A DNA stretch of 64,000 nt from Dictyoglomus turgidum DSM 6724 (GCF_000021645.1 NC_011661.1:1-64000); one strand, 5' to 3'. Counted from the first letter of the stretch, positions 36,758 through 45,547 are shown. Notes: generated from the sequence alone by a model not told the origin. Numbers and translations: made by a program.

Positions 36758-36806
36758 TATAATATACCCTAAAGGGTATATTATAAGAATACAGGAAAAA
36801 AGTCAA
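36758..36806 (-). promoter_or_regulatory. grx-groES promoter with a 28-bp palindrome
   Basis: 13-bp arms at 36758-36770 and 36773-36785 (core ATACCCT-AA-AGGGTAT) are perfect reverse complements around a two-base centre. The minus-strand promoter TTGACT (complement of 36801-36806), 17 bases, TAATAT (complement of 36778-36783) places the -10 inside one arm and the start point over the centre. A repressor bound here would block transcription. ATACCC/GGGTAT sites resemble those of CsoR-family regulators, which is only a suggestion. Confidence 0.75.
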
Positions 36807-36888
36807 TTTAAAAATATTTTAAAAATTTGCTAATGAAACTTATGCTATACTAAAAACAATAAATTCCTTTTAAGGAGGTATTGAAGAA

Positions 36889-37818
36889 ATGCCCTTAGTA
36901 AACCCAAAGGAGTTATTCCAAAAATGCTATGGTAAATATGCTATAGGCGCATTTAATGTAAACAATATGGAAATACTTCAAGGAGTAATTGAGGCGGCAA
37001 AAGAAGAAAGGTCTCCCCTTATTCTTCAAATCTCAAAAGGTGCAAGAAACTATGCAAAACTTATTTATCTCATGAAGCTGATTGAGGCAGCTGTTCAAGA
37101 TGCTCCAGATATTCCTATCGTAGTACACTTAGATCATGGAGATAGCGTAGAACTTTGTAAAGAGGTCATAGATGCAGGCTTTACTTCGGTAATGATTGAT
37201 GGCTCTCATCTTCCCTTTGAGGAGAATGTAAGAATAACTAAAGAGGTTGTAGACTATGCTCATCCCCGTGGCGTAGCTGTTGAGGGAGAGTTAGGAAGAT
37301 TAGTAGGAGTAGAAGAACATGTAGTGGTATCTGAAAGAGAGGCATCCTTTACTGATCCAGATAAAGCGGTAGAGTTTGTAGAAAGAACTGGAGTAGATTC
37401 TCTTGCTATTGCTATTGGTACAAGTCACGGAGCCTATAAGTTTAAAGGAGAACCAAAGCTTGACTTTGATAGATTAAGAGAGATTGCAAAAAGACTTCCT
37501 GGTTTCCCATTAGTGCTCCATGGAGCATCTTCTGTTCTTCCAGAATATGTAGAAAAAGCCAACCAATATGGCGCAAAACTTGGGGGAGCAAAAGGGGTAC
37601 CAGAAGAAATGATAAGAGAAGCTACAAAAATGGGTATATGCAAAGTAAATATTGATACCGACTTAAGGTTAGCAGTAACCGCCACTATAAGAGAAGTCTT
37701 TGCTCTCCATCCGGAGGAATTTGATCCAAGAAAATATCTTGGCCCAGCAAGAGAAGAAGTTAAAAAGTTAGTAAAACATAAGTTAAGAAATGTTCTTGGA
37801 TCCAGCGGAACAGTATAA
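36889..37818 (+). CDS. fba: Class II fructose-bisphosphate aldolase
   Basis: This zinc enzyme interconverts fructose-1,6-bisphosphate with DHAP and glyceraldehyde-3-phosphate. The 309-residue protein has GAFNVNNMEI at the N-terminus, the zinc-site HLDHGDS with the following VMIDGSHLPFEENV, and the later ligands in GTSHGAYK and VLHGASSV. TAAGGAGG precedes the ATG. TATACT at 36846-36851 is a possible -10. It is followed by a terminator shared with the convergent gene. Confidence 0.95.
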   Translation: MPLVNPKELFQKCYGKYAIGAFNVNNMEILQGVIEAAKEERSPLILQISKGARNYAKLIYLMKLIEAAVQDAPDIPIVVHLDHGDSVELCKEVIDAGFTSVMIDGSHLPFEENVRITKEVVDYAHPRGVAVEGELGRLVGVEEHVVVSEREASFTDPDKAVEFVERTGVDSLAIAIGTSHGAYKFKGEPKLDFDRLREIAKRLPGFPLVLHGASSVLPEYVEKANQYGAKLGGAKGVPEEMIREATKMGICKVNIDTDLRLAVTATIREVFALHPEEFDPRKYLGPAREEVKKLVKHKLRNVLGSSGTV

Positions 37819-37822
37819 TTAA

Positions 37823-37850
37823 AAAGGGGGAAGCTTAAACTTCCCCCTTT
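37823..37850. terminator. Bidirectional terminator after fba
   Basis: AAAGGGGGAAG and CTTCCCCCTTT pair around a short loop. The right arm encodes the last residues of the convergent TIM-barrel gene (stop at 37835-37837). A-rich and T-rich flanks allow function in both directions. Confidence 0.8.
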
Positions 37851-38629
37851 ATGATCTCTACACTTCTTTTTAAATCTTCTCTCTTATCTTTTAAGGAGTT
37901 AATCTCTAAAATTATTGTTCCATCAAAGTTTCTTAAGAAATCTAAATACTTTTTAAAATCAATACTACCTTTTCCAAGAGATAAATGTTCGTCCTTTTCT
38001 CCATGATTGTCATGAATGTGAACATGGGTTATAAAAGGCTTTAACAAATTTAAACTATAGTCAATACCTTTTTTGGAGATGTGAGCATGTCCAAAATCAA
38101 AACAAACTTTTAATTTTCCCCCAAAACCTTTTATAAACTTATAAAATTGGTCCACATTGCTAAAAATATCATTCTCTTCAAAATATGGATTTTCAATACA
38201 TACCTCTACATCATATTTTTCAGCCTTTTCAAGAATAAATTCTAAAGCTTTTCTTAATCTTCTTTGAGCAAGAAATATTAAGACCAAGTGGCTTAAAGGA
38301 ACACCCCCAGGATGAAGCACTGCTCTCTTAATCCCCGCCTTCTCCCCATATTCAATAGCTTTTAATATGGACTCTATACTTTTTTCCCATATTTCATCAT
38401 TAAAGGATGCTAAATTTATATCAATATAGGGAAGGTGCATGGTAAGGAAAATATCATTTTTTACTGCAAATTCTTTAATAGATTCTGGCTTTTCGCAAAA
38501 CTTTCCTCTATAGAAAAGAACTAGATCTCCAAAAAGTTCAAGAGTATTACCCCCAAGTTTTTTAGTAATACTTATAGCCCTTTTTACTGAGAGGGTTTTT
38601 AGTGATAAAAACGAAAAACCTATTTTCAT
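37835..38629 (-). CDS. Xylose isomerase-like TIM-barrel protein
   Basis: The 264-residue protein belongs to the AP endonuclease 2 / xylose isomerase-like family. It begins KIGFSFLSLKTLS and shows metal-ligand motifs along the barrel: MHLPYIDI, AVLHPGG, CIENPYFEE, CFDFGHAH, THVHIHDNHGEKDEHLSLGKG and ILEIN. It could be an endonuclease IV relative or a sugar (keto-acid) isomerase; the compact length and the DNHG-x3-EHLSLGKG motif favour a sugar-type isomerase/epimerase. There is no ribosome site, and TATAAT lies about 14 bases upstream, so the leader is very short. Confidence 0.8.
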   Translation of the reverse strand: MKIGFSFLSLKTLSVKRAISITKKLGGNTLELFGDLVLFYRGKFCEKPESIKEFAVKNDIFLTMHLPYIDINLASFNDEIWEKSIESILKAIEYGEKAGIKRAVLHPGGVPLSHLVLIFLAQRRLRKALEFILEKAEKYDVEVCIENPYFEENDIFSNVDQFYKFIKGFGGKLKVCFDFGHAHISKKGIDYSLNLLKPFITHVHIHDNHGEKDEHLSLGKGSIDFKKYLDFLRNFDGTIILEINSLKDKREDLKRSVEIIKGEV

Positions 38630-38640
38630 ACTAAAAGTAT

Positions 38641-38656
38641 TATATTATACTATAAT
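38641..38656. promoter_or_regulatory. Overlapping divergent -10 elements
   Basis: The 32 bases between the two divergent start codons contain TATAAT on the plus strand (38651-38656) five bases before ATG 38662, and a TATAAT on the minus strand within the same AT run. Neither gene has a ribosome site. Both transcripts would be leaderless or nearly so, and the -35 regions must lie inside the opposite genes. Confidence 0.5.
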
Positions 38657-38661
38657 TGAGT

Positions 38662-39522
38662 ATGAAGAAAATTCTTATAGTTTTTGCTTTATTAATAACT
38701 TTATTACTTCTAAATTCAACCTTTGCCACAGAGGTTGATGAAAGTATTTATTTTGATGCAAAATCCTCTTCCTTGGGTTTTACTTTCGTTACCTTGGATA
38801 GCGAAGGAGAAACCTACTTTTTTAATCCCGCTACGTTATCCTTAAAGAAATTTTCCTATTTTTCTCTTACCTTTGACAACTTAACCGATAACCCAAATCT
38901 AAAACTTTCCTACTTTTATCCCTCTACTACAATTTATTCTATAACTGCAGACTTAATTTTGGATAAGAATACTAAGGAATACTCATTAAAAAATATAAGA
39001 GGTGCTATAGCTTTTCCCCTTACTTCATATATATATTTAGGAACCAGTGCCATGTATTTAGAAGAAGAGAATCTAATAAAAGGTGATATTGGACTGATGA
39101 TAAAAATCGGAGACTTCTTACGTACAGGAATTGTTGGAGAGGGCTTTACCATAGAAAAAATATCTGATCAAGTTTATAAAATTACCTTAGCATTAAGATA
39201 TAACATAGGGCTTAGTTTTTCCCTTTTTAATAATTCTACAAACATCTACTTAGATCTTATAGATGTGGAGAACTTTAGTAATACTAAAGATTGGAGCCTA
39301 ATAAGATTTGGAATTGAACAAAAATTAGGAAATATATTGGTAATAAGAATAGGCTCAAAGGGGGATATTACAAACTTAGCTAATTACACTTTTGGATTAG
39401 GAATAAATTTGAACAGATTTAGTTTAAGCATTAGTGCTTTTTCAGAAAATATAGAAAATAGTGATACATCCCTTGAAAATATTAAACTAAAATACAAATT
39501 AACAGGAACTTTAAGATTTTAA
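38662..39522 (+). CDS. Putative outer-membrane beta-barrel protein (PorV/UPF0164-like)
   Basis: The 286-residue protein has a signal peptide (KKILIVFALLITLLLLNSTFA), then KSSSLGFTFVTLDSEGETYFFNPATLSL, which resembles the start of PorV/UPF0164-type barrels where an Asn-Pro-Ala motif follows a Gly-rich turn. Alternating beta strands fill the rest, and the protein ends in Phe (GTLRF). An envelope barrel is likely; the transported substrate, if any, is unknown. ATG 38662 is chosen because a TTG six bases earlier would overlap the -10. Confidence 0.7.
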   Translation: MKKILIVFALLITLLLLNSTFATEVDESIYFDAKSSSLGFTFVTLDSEGETYFFNPATLSLKKFSYFSLTFDNLTDNPNLKLSYFYPSTTIYSITADLILDKNTKEYSLKNIRGAIAFPLTSYIYLGTSAMYLEEENLIKGDIGLMIKIGDFLRTGIVGEGFTIEKISDQVYKITLALRYNIGLSFSLFNNSTNIYLDLIDVENFSNTKDWSLIRFGIEQKLGNILVIRIGSKGDITNLANYTFGLGINLNRFSLSISAFSENIENSDTSLENIKLKYKLTGTLRF

Positions 39523-40106
39523 TAATCAATTCCCCACCTTGCGGAAATTCCTTTACTATAAGGATGTCTAACCTCTTTCATCTCAGTAATAAGATCTGCT
39601 AAATCCATGATTGCCTCAGGCATATACCTGCCTGTAAGTATAATTTCTAACTTTTCTGGCTTATTTTTTAGAAATTCTATAATCTCTTCCGCAGATATGA
39701 TCTTATAAAAAATAGCAAGACTTATCTCATCAAGCACTATCAAATCATAATCCTCAATTACACTTTTAACCCTTTCCCAACCTCCTCTCACCACTTTAAT
39801 GTCCATTTCAGAGGGGCCCTCTTTTCCAATAAAACATTCATAACAATTATTACATTCAACAATATTTTCCCTTATCCCTGAGGAATAAACACAATCTCTT
39901 CCAAACTGCCAAAAAGTGATATTCTGTGAATTTTTTAAGAAAAGAAATTCTCCTGTAAAACTATTGCCTTTTATAAACTGGACAAAAAGTACTTTAAGTC
40001 CATGTCCCGCCGCCCTTATACTCTGTCCGAGGGCGGCGGTAGTTTTACCTTTTCCGTCTCCTGTATAAACCTGTATTAAACCTCTACTAAGCTTGTTTAT
40101 AGACAT
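39519..40106 (-). CDS. cobO: Cob(I)alamin adenosyltransferase (CobO/BtuR type)
   Basis: This enzyme transfers the adenosyl group of ATP to cob(I)alamin to make coenzyme B12. The 195-residue protein has the P-loop GDGKGKTTAALG, VLFVQFIKG, LIVLDEIS and LTGRYMPE, which place it in the CobA/CobO/BtuR family rather than PduO. An unusual insertion near residues 75-100 has four cysteines (DC ... VECNNCYECFIG) that could bind a metal. It overlaps the end of serA by ten bases, so the two are cotranscribed. Other cobalamin genes are not in this window. Confidence 0.92.
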   Translation of the reverse strand: MSINKLSRGLIQVYTGDGKGKTTAALGQSIRAAGHGLKVLFVQFIKGNSFTGEFLFLKNSQNITFWQFGRDCVYSSGIRENIVECNNCYECFIGKEGPSEMDIKVVRGGWERVKSVIEDYDLIVLDEISLAIFYKIISAEEIIEFLKNKPEKLEIILTGRYMPEAIMDLADLITEMKEVRHPYSKGISARWGIDY

Positions 40107-41674
40107 ACGTAATAGACTTCTTTGATATTCTCTATATTTTTAAGTTCTCTAAGAACTTTATCATCTACAGGATTATCAATAACAAGAACCATGACCGCAT
40201 CTTTGCCAATTTCCTTCCTTCCAACCTGCATTGCAGCGATGTTTATATTATTTTTTCCGAGTACAGTACCTACCTGCCCTATTATGCCTGGTCTATCTAT
40301 ATGAAATGCAATAAGCATATACTGAGAAAGAGCAAGATCAAGATGATAATCCTGTATTGCTAAAATTCTTTCTTGATTTCTGCTTACTGTACCTGAAACT
40401 TCTATAAATCCTTTCTCAGTCTTTAACCTTAATCTAATTGAAGATCTATAAGTATTAATCTCTTCAGTTCTTACCTCTACTATTCGCAATCTCCTATCCT
40501 TTGCCATAGCCATGGCATTTATCAGATTCACTTCTTCTCCTAATATAGGCTCCAAAAAGCCTTTTACTACTGCAGAGGCAAGAGAGGTTTCAATTCTTTG
40601 GGCTAAATCTCCACATATTTGTATTTCTAATTCTTCAGGATTAGCATTGGTTATCTGCGCTAAAAGTTTTCCAAGTTTTTCGCCCAATTTTGCAAAAGGC
40701 ATTATTTCAGGAGATATTTGTATAGGCAAGTTAACTGCATGACTTACCATCTCTCCTTTGAAAAATCTGATTATCTCCTCAGCAACTATAAGAGCCACTT
40801 TTTCTTGAGCCTCTTGAGTTGATGCACCAAGATGAGGAGTCAAGACCACATTATCTAAAGTTAACAGCGGATTATCAGGATTTATAGGCTCGTTTTTAAA
40901 GACATCAAGGGCAGCACCCGCAATTTTCTTTTCCTTCAATATTTCATATAAAGCATCTTCATCTACCAATCCTCCACGAGCACAATTTATTAAATATGCG
41001 GTAGGCTTCATCATTTCTAATTCCTTTTTCCCTATAAGATTCTTCGTATCTTGAGTCAAAGGAAGATGTAGGGATACGTAGTCTGCCTCCTTAAGTAGAG
41101 CTGGTAAATCACTATATAACTCCACATCCAACTCTTTTGCTTTTTCAGGTGAGATAAAAGGATCATAAGCAATAACTCTCATCTTAAAGGATTTAGCCCT
41201 TTTTGCAACCTCTGAACCTATTCTACCGAGTCCTACAAGTCCTAATGTCTTTCCATACAACTCATTACCTATAAAGCTTTTCCTCTCCCATTTGCCTTGC
41301 CTTAAAAGAGAAAAAGCTTGGGGAATTTTTCTTGAAATAGCAAGCATCAATCCAATAGTATGTTCACATGCAGCTATAGTATTTCCCTCAGGGGCATTTA
41401 TTACAAGTATTCCCTTTCTGGTAGCCTCCTCCACATCTATATTATCAACTCCAACTCCTGCCCTTCCTATAACCTTTAAATTCTTAGCCCTTTCAATCAC
41501 ATCCTTAGTTACCTTTGTTTCTGATCTCACTACAAGGGCCACATAATCTTGTATTATGTTTAAAAGCTCATCCTTGGGAAGACCTGGTTTATAATTTACC
41601 TCAAAGAATTCTTTTAGTTTATTTAATCCAACTTCTGCTATAGGATCTGAAACAAGAAGTTTATATTTTTCCAC
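40097..41674 (-). CDS. serA: D-3-phosphoglycerate dehydrogenase
   Basis: This is the first step of serine synthesis, 3-phosphoglycerate to 3-phosphohydroxypyruvate with NAD. The 525-residue protein is the long form. It has the catalytic domain with NAD motif GLVGLGRIGSEVAKR, active-site Arg (NCARGGLVDE), Glu (FKNEP) and His (LTPHLGAST), an intervening ASB domain and a C-terminal ACT domain (about 450-525, starting LIAFHIDRPGIIG), which suggests serine feedback. It follows an aminotransferase gene that may supply the next step. Confidence 0.95.
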   Translation of the reverse strand: MEKYKLLVSDPIAEVGLNKLKEFFEVNYKPGLPKDELLNIIQDYVALVVRSETKVTKDVIERAKNLKVIGRAGVGVDNIDVEEATRKGILVINAPEGNTIAACEHTIGLMLAISRKIPQAFSLLRQGKWERKSFIGNELYGKTLGLVGLGRIGSEVAKRAKSFKMRVIAYDPFISPEKAKELDVELYSDLPALLKEADYVSLHLPLTQDTKNLIGKKELEMMKPTAYLINCARGGLVDEDALYEILKEKKIAGAALDVFKNEPINPDNPLLTLDNVVLTPHLGASTQEAQEKVALIVAEEIIRFFKGEMVSHAVNLPIQISPEIMPFAKLGEKLGKLLAQITNANPEELEIQICGDLAQRIETSLASAVVKGFLEPILGEEVNLINAMAMAKDRRLRIVEVRTEEINTYRSSIRLRLKTEKGFIEVSGTVSRNQERILAIQDYHLDLALSQYMLIAFHIDRPGIIGQVGTVLGKNNINIAAMQVGRKEIGKDAVMVLVIDNPVDDKVLRELKNIENIKEVYYVCL

Positions 41675-41697
41675 TTTTTAAACCCCCTCCAATCTTT

Positions 41698-42855
41698 CTA
41701 ATTTTTATAATATTCAGCGAAAACCTCCTCTGCTACCTGTACCCCTTTACCCTTTAGACCTTTATATCCTAAATTTTCCAAAGCAACTTCTATAGCTGAA
41801 ATTGCCACTAATATATCGGTAGGCTCCACATAACCCAAATGTCCAATTCTAAATATCTTTCCTTTGAGACTTCCTTGACCTCCAGCCAAAACAACTCCAA
41901 ATTTATTTCTTATGTATTTTCTCAGCTCATCAGGATTAACATTTTCTGGTGGAACCACAGGAGTTACTGTATCCGATGCCCATCTCTCATCGGCAAGAAG
42001 TCTTGTAACTCCAAGAGCTTTTATTGCTTCACGCACTGCTCTTCCCAAAAATTTATGTCTCTTAAAGTTTTCCTCTAAACCTCTAGTCAGGATATTTTCA
42101 AGGGCTTTCTTAAGGGCAAAAACCACGGAAACTGCAGGAGTAAAAGGTGTAGCTCCCTCTTCAAGGAATTTCTTTGCTTGCTTTAGATCAAAATAGAAGC
42201 GAGGAAGATTCGCCTTTTCATTATATTTCCATGCTAATTCACTCACCGAGACCATAGCAAGTCCAGGGGGAGTCTCAAGAGCTTTTTGGGAAGCTGTAAC
42301 TACTATATCAATTTTTAATTCATCGGTGGGCAGATCAATAGCACCTAAAGAACTTACCGCATCCACCACAAGAAGTCTCTCAGGATTTTGCTTTACAATA
42401 GGAGCAAGCTCTTTTAAGTCATTAGTCACCCCCGTAGAAGTCTCATTATGAGTTAAAAATACTCCTTTAATATCAGGATTTTCCTTTAAAGTTTTTTCCA
42501 GAACTTCAGGCTCTACCCCCTTACCAGGTTCGCATTCAATGGTCTTTATATTTAATCCATATGTCTTACATATCTTCGCAAATCTTTCACCAAAAACCCC
42601 ACAAATTCCTACTAAAACAGGATCTCCTTGAGAGAAAAAGTTTGCCACTGCAGCCTCCATTCCACCCGTTCCAGAGGCTGTTAATATAAGTACATCATTT
42701 TGGGTTTTAAATACTTTTTTCAAAAGTTCAGTGGAAGTTTTAAGTACGCTGGCAAATTCTGCTCCACGATGATTTACCATTTCCCTTGCCATCTCAAGAA
42801 GTACATCCTGGGGTACAGGAGTGGGACCTGGAATCAATAAATAATTCTTAGGCAT
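41698..42855 (-). CDS. Class V aminotransferase (serine/alanine-glyoxylate type)
   Basis: The 385-residue PLP enzyme begins NYLLIPGPTPVPQDVL, contains THNETSTGV and has the PLP lysine in TASQKALETPPG. These match the alanine-glyoxylate / serine-pyruvate aminotransferase family. Position directly upstream of serA suggests it acts in serine synthesis, perhaps in place of SerC. The same family is often mislabelled as a soluble hydrogenase subunit. AGGTGAAG precedes the ATG and overlaps the end of the upstream carbonic-anhydrase-like gene. Confidence 0.9.
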   Translation of the reverse strand: MPKNYLLIPGPTPVPQDVLLEMAREMVNHRGAEFASVLKTSTELLKKVFKTQNDVLILTASGTGGMEAAVANFFSQGDPVLVGICGVFGERFAKICKTYGLNIKTIECEPGKGVEPEVLEKTLKENPDIKGVFLTHNETSTGVTNDLKELAPIVKQNPERLLVVDAVSSLGAIDLPTDELKIDIVVTASQKALETPPGLAMVSVSELAWKYNEKANLPRFYFDLKQAKKFLEEGATPFTPAVSVVFALKKALENILTRGLEENFKRHKFLGRAVREAIKALGVTRLLADERWASDTVTPVVPPENVNPDELRKYIRNKFGVVLAGGQGSLKGKIFRIGHLGYVEPTDILVAISAIEVALENLGYKGLKGKGVQVAEEVFAEYYKN

Positions 42856-42862
42856 AAGAACT

Positions 42863-43366
42863 TCACCTCCAATACTTTTTACTCAACTGATAATATAACT
42901 CCGCATTCCTTTTAATATGTAAAATCTCTTCTTCCCTCACACTTCTTACTATCTTTCCAGGAACACCAATAACTACAGAACCTTCTGGAATCTCTTTACC
43001 TTGAGGAATAAGGGTTCCTGCACCAATAATAGAGTTCCTACCTATGACTGCACCATCAAGAATAATTGCTCCCATTCCAATAAGAGTATTATCTTCTATT
43101 TTACAACCATGAATAATTGCAGAATGCCCAATAGTTACATACTTACCTATATATACTGGTTTACCTTCATCTACATGAATCACTACATTCTCCTGAATAT
43201 TAGTATATTCATCAATAAAAATGGAGTCCAAATCACCCCTTATTACTGCAAAATCCCAAATATTTACCCCTCTCTTAAGTGTTACCTTACCTATGATGAC
43301 AGCCCTATCCGAAATATAAACTTCCCTATCAACTTGGGGCAAGTTTTCATCAAAAGATTTCAACAT
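42863..43366 (-). CDS. Gamma-carbonic anhydrase-like hexapeptide protein
   Basis: The 167-residue protein is a left-handed beta-helix built from hexapeptide repeats ((I/V)-G-x-x-x-x). Zinc-ligand histidines are in VIHVDEG and IGHSAIIHGC, matching the YrdA/gamma-carbonic anhydrase family. It may hydrate CO2 or be a catalytically weak relative. AAGGAG precedes the ATG. It is the first gene of the minus-strand run with the aminotransferase and serA. Confidence 0.9.
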   Translation of the reverse strand: MLKSFDENLPQVDREVYISDRAVIIGKVTLKRGVNIWDFAVIRGDLDSIFIDEYTNIQENVVIHVDEGKPVYIGKYVTIGHSAIIHGCKIEDNTLIGMGAIILDGAVIGRNSIIGAGTLIPQGKEIPEGSVVIGVPGKIVRSVREEEILHIKRNAELYYQLSKKYWR

Positions 43367-43385
43367 TTTTATAACTCCTTAACAA

Positions 43386-43421
43386 AAAGGGGAATCTCTT
43401 AAAATTAAGAAACTCCCCTTT
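43386..43421 (-). terminator. Terminator of the bactofilin transcript
   Basis: AAAGGGGA and TCCCCTTT pair with an inner TCTTA/TAAGA stem. On the minus strand CCCCTTTTTGTT follows, so it ends the bactofilin - M23 operon before the carbonic anhydrase gene. Confidence 0.75.
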
Positions 43422-43507
43422 CTCCATTGAAAGCTAATTTTCTTTTATTCTATTAAAGGAGTAAAATTATATCAAGATATATGAGGTTAAAATTTATTTA
43501 AAAGAGT

Positions 43508-43894
43508 TTATGAGGACAAATCTATTTTAAAAATGTCATTTATTTTTTCTTCCTCAAGAATCTCAGTAGTTCCCAAAAGAATTCCTCCCTCTTCCACCGA
43601 TATCTTCCCTCCCAGCTTTAAGTCCCCCTTAAGCTTTCCCGTAGAAAGAATCTCTATAGATTCTTTACAAATAACATTGCCTACAATCTCTCCTATTACA
43701 ACCACCCTATTAGCCTTTATATTTCCTTCTACATATCCTGTCTTACCCACTATCACAGTATCTTTAGCCTCAATATCTCCTTTAAACTTCCCATCAATCC
43801 TCAACGAAGCCTTTGAGATAATCGTTCCCTCCATTTCAGTTTGAGATCCAACAATAGTCTCCATAACTTCTGATTTTTCCCTTTTGCCCAACAT
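43508..43894 (-). CDS. Bactofilin
   Basis: The 128-residue protein is a polymer-forming cytoskeletal element. It has a short charged N-terminus, then a beta-helix with the family motifs IDGKFKGDIEAKDTVIVG, GYVEGNIKANRVVV and STGKLKGDL, and a short acidic tail. Bactofilins form filaments that can localise wall-modifying enzymes. The gene lies 18 bases downstream of an M23 peptidase gene, a common pairing. GGAGGAGG precedes the ATG. Confidence 0.93.
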   Translation of the reverse strand: MLGKREKSEVMETIVGSQTEMEGTIISKASLRIDGKFKGDIEAKDTVIVGKTGYVEGNIKANRVVVIGEIVGNVICKESIEILSTGKLKGDLKLGGKISVEEGGILLGTTEILEEEKINDIFKIDLSS

Positions 43895-43912
43895 AACTCC
43901 TCCTCCCTAAAT

Positions 43913-44830
43913 TTAATATAATTTTCCAATCTTAATAAGGTCTACGGACAAATATGCCGAAGGATTGACAGGAGACCCTCCCCTTCTCACCTCATAGTGA
44001 AGATGAGGACCTATACTGGTTCCCGTACTTCCCACTCTTCCAATAAATTGTCCTTTCTTTACAAACTGTCCAACCCTCACAGCATATGATGATAAATGAG
44101 CATAATATGTAATGATGCCTCTCCCATGATTGATCTTTATCACTTTTCCATACCCACTTTCCCATCCCACAAACGACACTATACCATCAGCAGTAGCATA
44201 AACAGGAGCTCCCCAAAAAGTAACTATATCAATTCCTGTATGAAATGCCATTCTTCTAAATATGGGATGAAATCTCCAACCAAATCCCGAAGATATAAAT
44301 CCAAAGGTGGGCCAACGAGAAGGAGTTACTGCAAGAAGGGTCTTTCGCCTATCTATCTCTTTTTCTATCTGAAGGAGTACTTTTTGTTTTTCCTCAATTA
44401 GGGTTTTAACTTCTACGATTTTCCTTTGAATATCATAAGTCTCATTATCAGGAATTGAATTGGTTCCAAGACTTACCATCTTTATATCTTTGGGAGGAGG
44501 AATCATTCCTTTTATTCCTAATAAATTTTTAATTTTCTTCTCCATCTCCTCAAGTTCCTTTAACTTTTGCCTCAATACTTCAATCTCTTTTAACTGAGCC
44601 CTTTGCTGTTCTGTTACTTCTTCTAACACCTCCAAATGTTTCACTTTATTAAATCTGTTATTGGCAATTCTATAAAGAGTTAGAGAAGTACTTATAATTC
44701 CTATAATAGCAAAGATTATAATCAATATTAAACTTATATGGATCCTACGAGACTTTGCATTGGAAGCATCGTGGGGAATTATCATTATGGTAAAAAACTT
44801 CCTTTTCCACCACTTACGCTTTTTAGCCAT
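43913..44830 (-). CDS. M23 family cell-wall peptidase, membrane anchored
   Basis: The 305-residue protein has a basic N-terminus, one membrane segment (about 30-50), a coiled coil (about 60-145) and a LysM-free M23 domain at the C-terminus. Metal and catalytic residues are in FHTGIDIVT and GPHLHYEVR, so it is probably an active zinc endopeptidase cutting peptidoglycan cross-links on the outer face of the membrane. It is cotranscribed with bactofilin. GAGGT precedes the ATG. Confidence 0.92.
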   Translation of the reverse strand: MAKKRKWWKRKFFTIMIIPHDASNAKSRRIHISLILIIIFAIIGIISTSLTLYRIANNRFNKVKHLEVLEEVTEQQRAQLKEIEVLRQKLKELEEMEKKIKNLLGIKGMIPPPKDIKMVSLGTNSIPDNETYDIQRKIVEVKTLIEEKQKVLLQIEKEIDRRKTLLAVTPSRWPTFGFISSGFGWRFHPIFRRMAFHTGIDIVTFWGAPVYATADGIVSFVGWESGYGKVIKINHGRGIITYYAHLSSYAVRVGQFVKKGQFIGRVGSTGTSIGPHLHYEVRRGGSPVNPSAYLSVDLIKIGKLY

Positions 44831-45022
44831 AATAAATTTACCTCAAGTTAAATAATATATAAAATTAATCTATTTAATTAAGAAACCATACTTTAAAATT
44901 TTGTAAAAATTATAGCAGAGAAAAATCAAAGTGTCAAGAAATTAGTAATTTACTTATTTTTAAGGCATAAAGGGGAAATTAGAGTTTTATGTTATAATAA
45001 ACAAAAAGTGAGGTGATGGTTA

Positions 45023-45547
45023 ATGCCTATATTAAAAACCATAGCTAATACCCTCACTATCTCCAGGTTCATCATAGGCTTTATTATAGCCTCTATTGGA
45101 AATATCCAAAGAAAATTAGGTTTAAAAAATGCTATATTATGGCTTATCCTTGCTTGGATCACCGATGTACTTGATGGATACTTGGCAAGAACTTCAAAAA
45201 TGCCAGAAGATTTTATTGGAAAACATGACATCTATGCAGACATGACCGTATCTGCTGGTGTTCTATACTTCCTCACAATCTCTAACTTTATCTCCTGGAA
45301 ATTTACTTTAATTTTTGTGATCACTGCTGTTTTTCTTATATGGTATCTTAAAGAAAAAGCAGTAACAGACGGAATCCAAGCTGTACCATACGCTTTAATA
45401 ATTTATACCTCTTTAAAATATGACCCAAGCTATGGATATTTGATAATTGCTTATCTTTTATTCCTTATTTTTATAACCTGGCCCAGATTCCCGAAAGAGA
45501 AGGTTCCAGAGTTTATTAATGGAATAAGAAATATATTTAAAAAATGA
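45023..45547 (+). CDS. CDP-alcohol phosphatidyltransferase
   Basis: The 174-residue membrane protein has about four to five helices and the family motif DVLDGYLAR, then G-x2-D-x3-D (GKHDIYAD). The spacing between AR and G is nine rather than the usual eight, and G to D is two rather than three. Its likely reaction is transfer of a phosphatidyl group from CDP-diacylglycerol to an alcohol, as in PgsA, but the acceptor is unknown. GAGGTGA precedes the ATG and TATAAT lies at 44993-44998. The next gene overlaps it as ATGA. Confidence 0.85.
   Translation: MPILKTIANTLTISRFIIGFIIASIGNIQRKLGLKNAILWLILAWITDVLDGYLARTSKMPEDFIGKHDIYADMTVSAGVLYFLTISNFISWKFTLIFVITAVFLIWYLKEKAVTDGIQAVPYALIIYTSLKYDPSYGYLIIAYLLFLIFITWPRFPKEKVPEFINGIRNIFKK

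Noticed and set aside
36495-36806. A longer glutaredoxin starting at 36806
   Set aside because: The extra N-terminal stretch is translated promoter and palindrome; ATG 36740 has a strong ribosome site.
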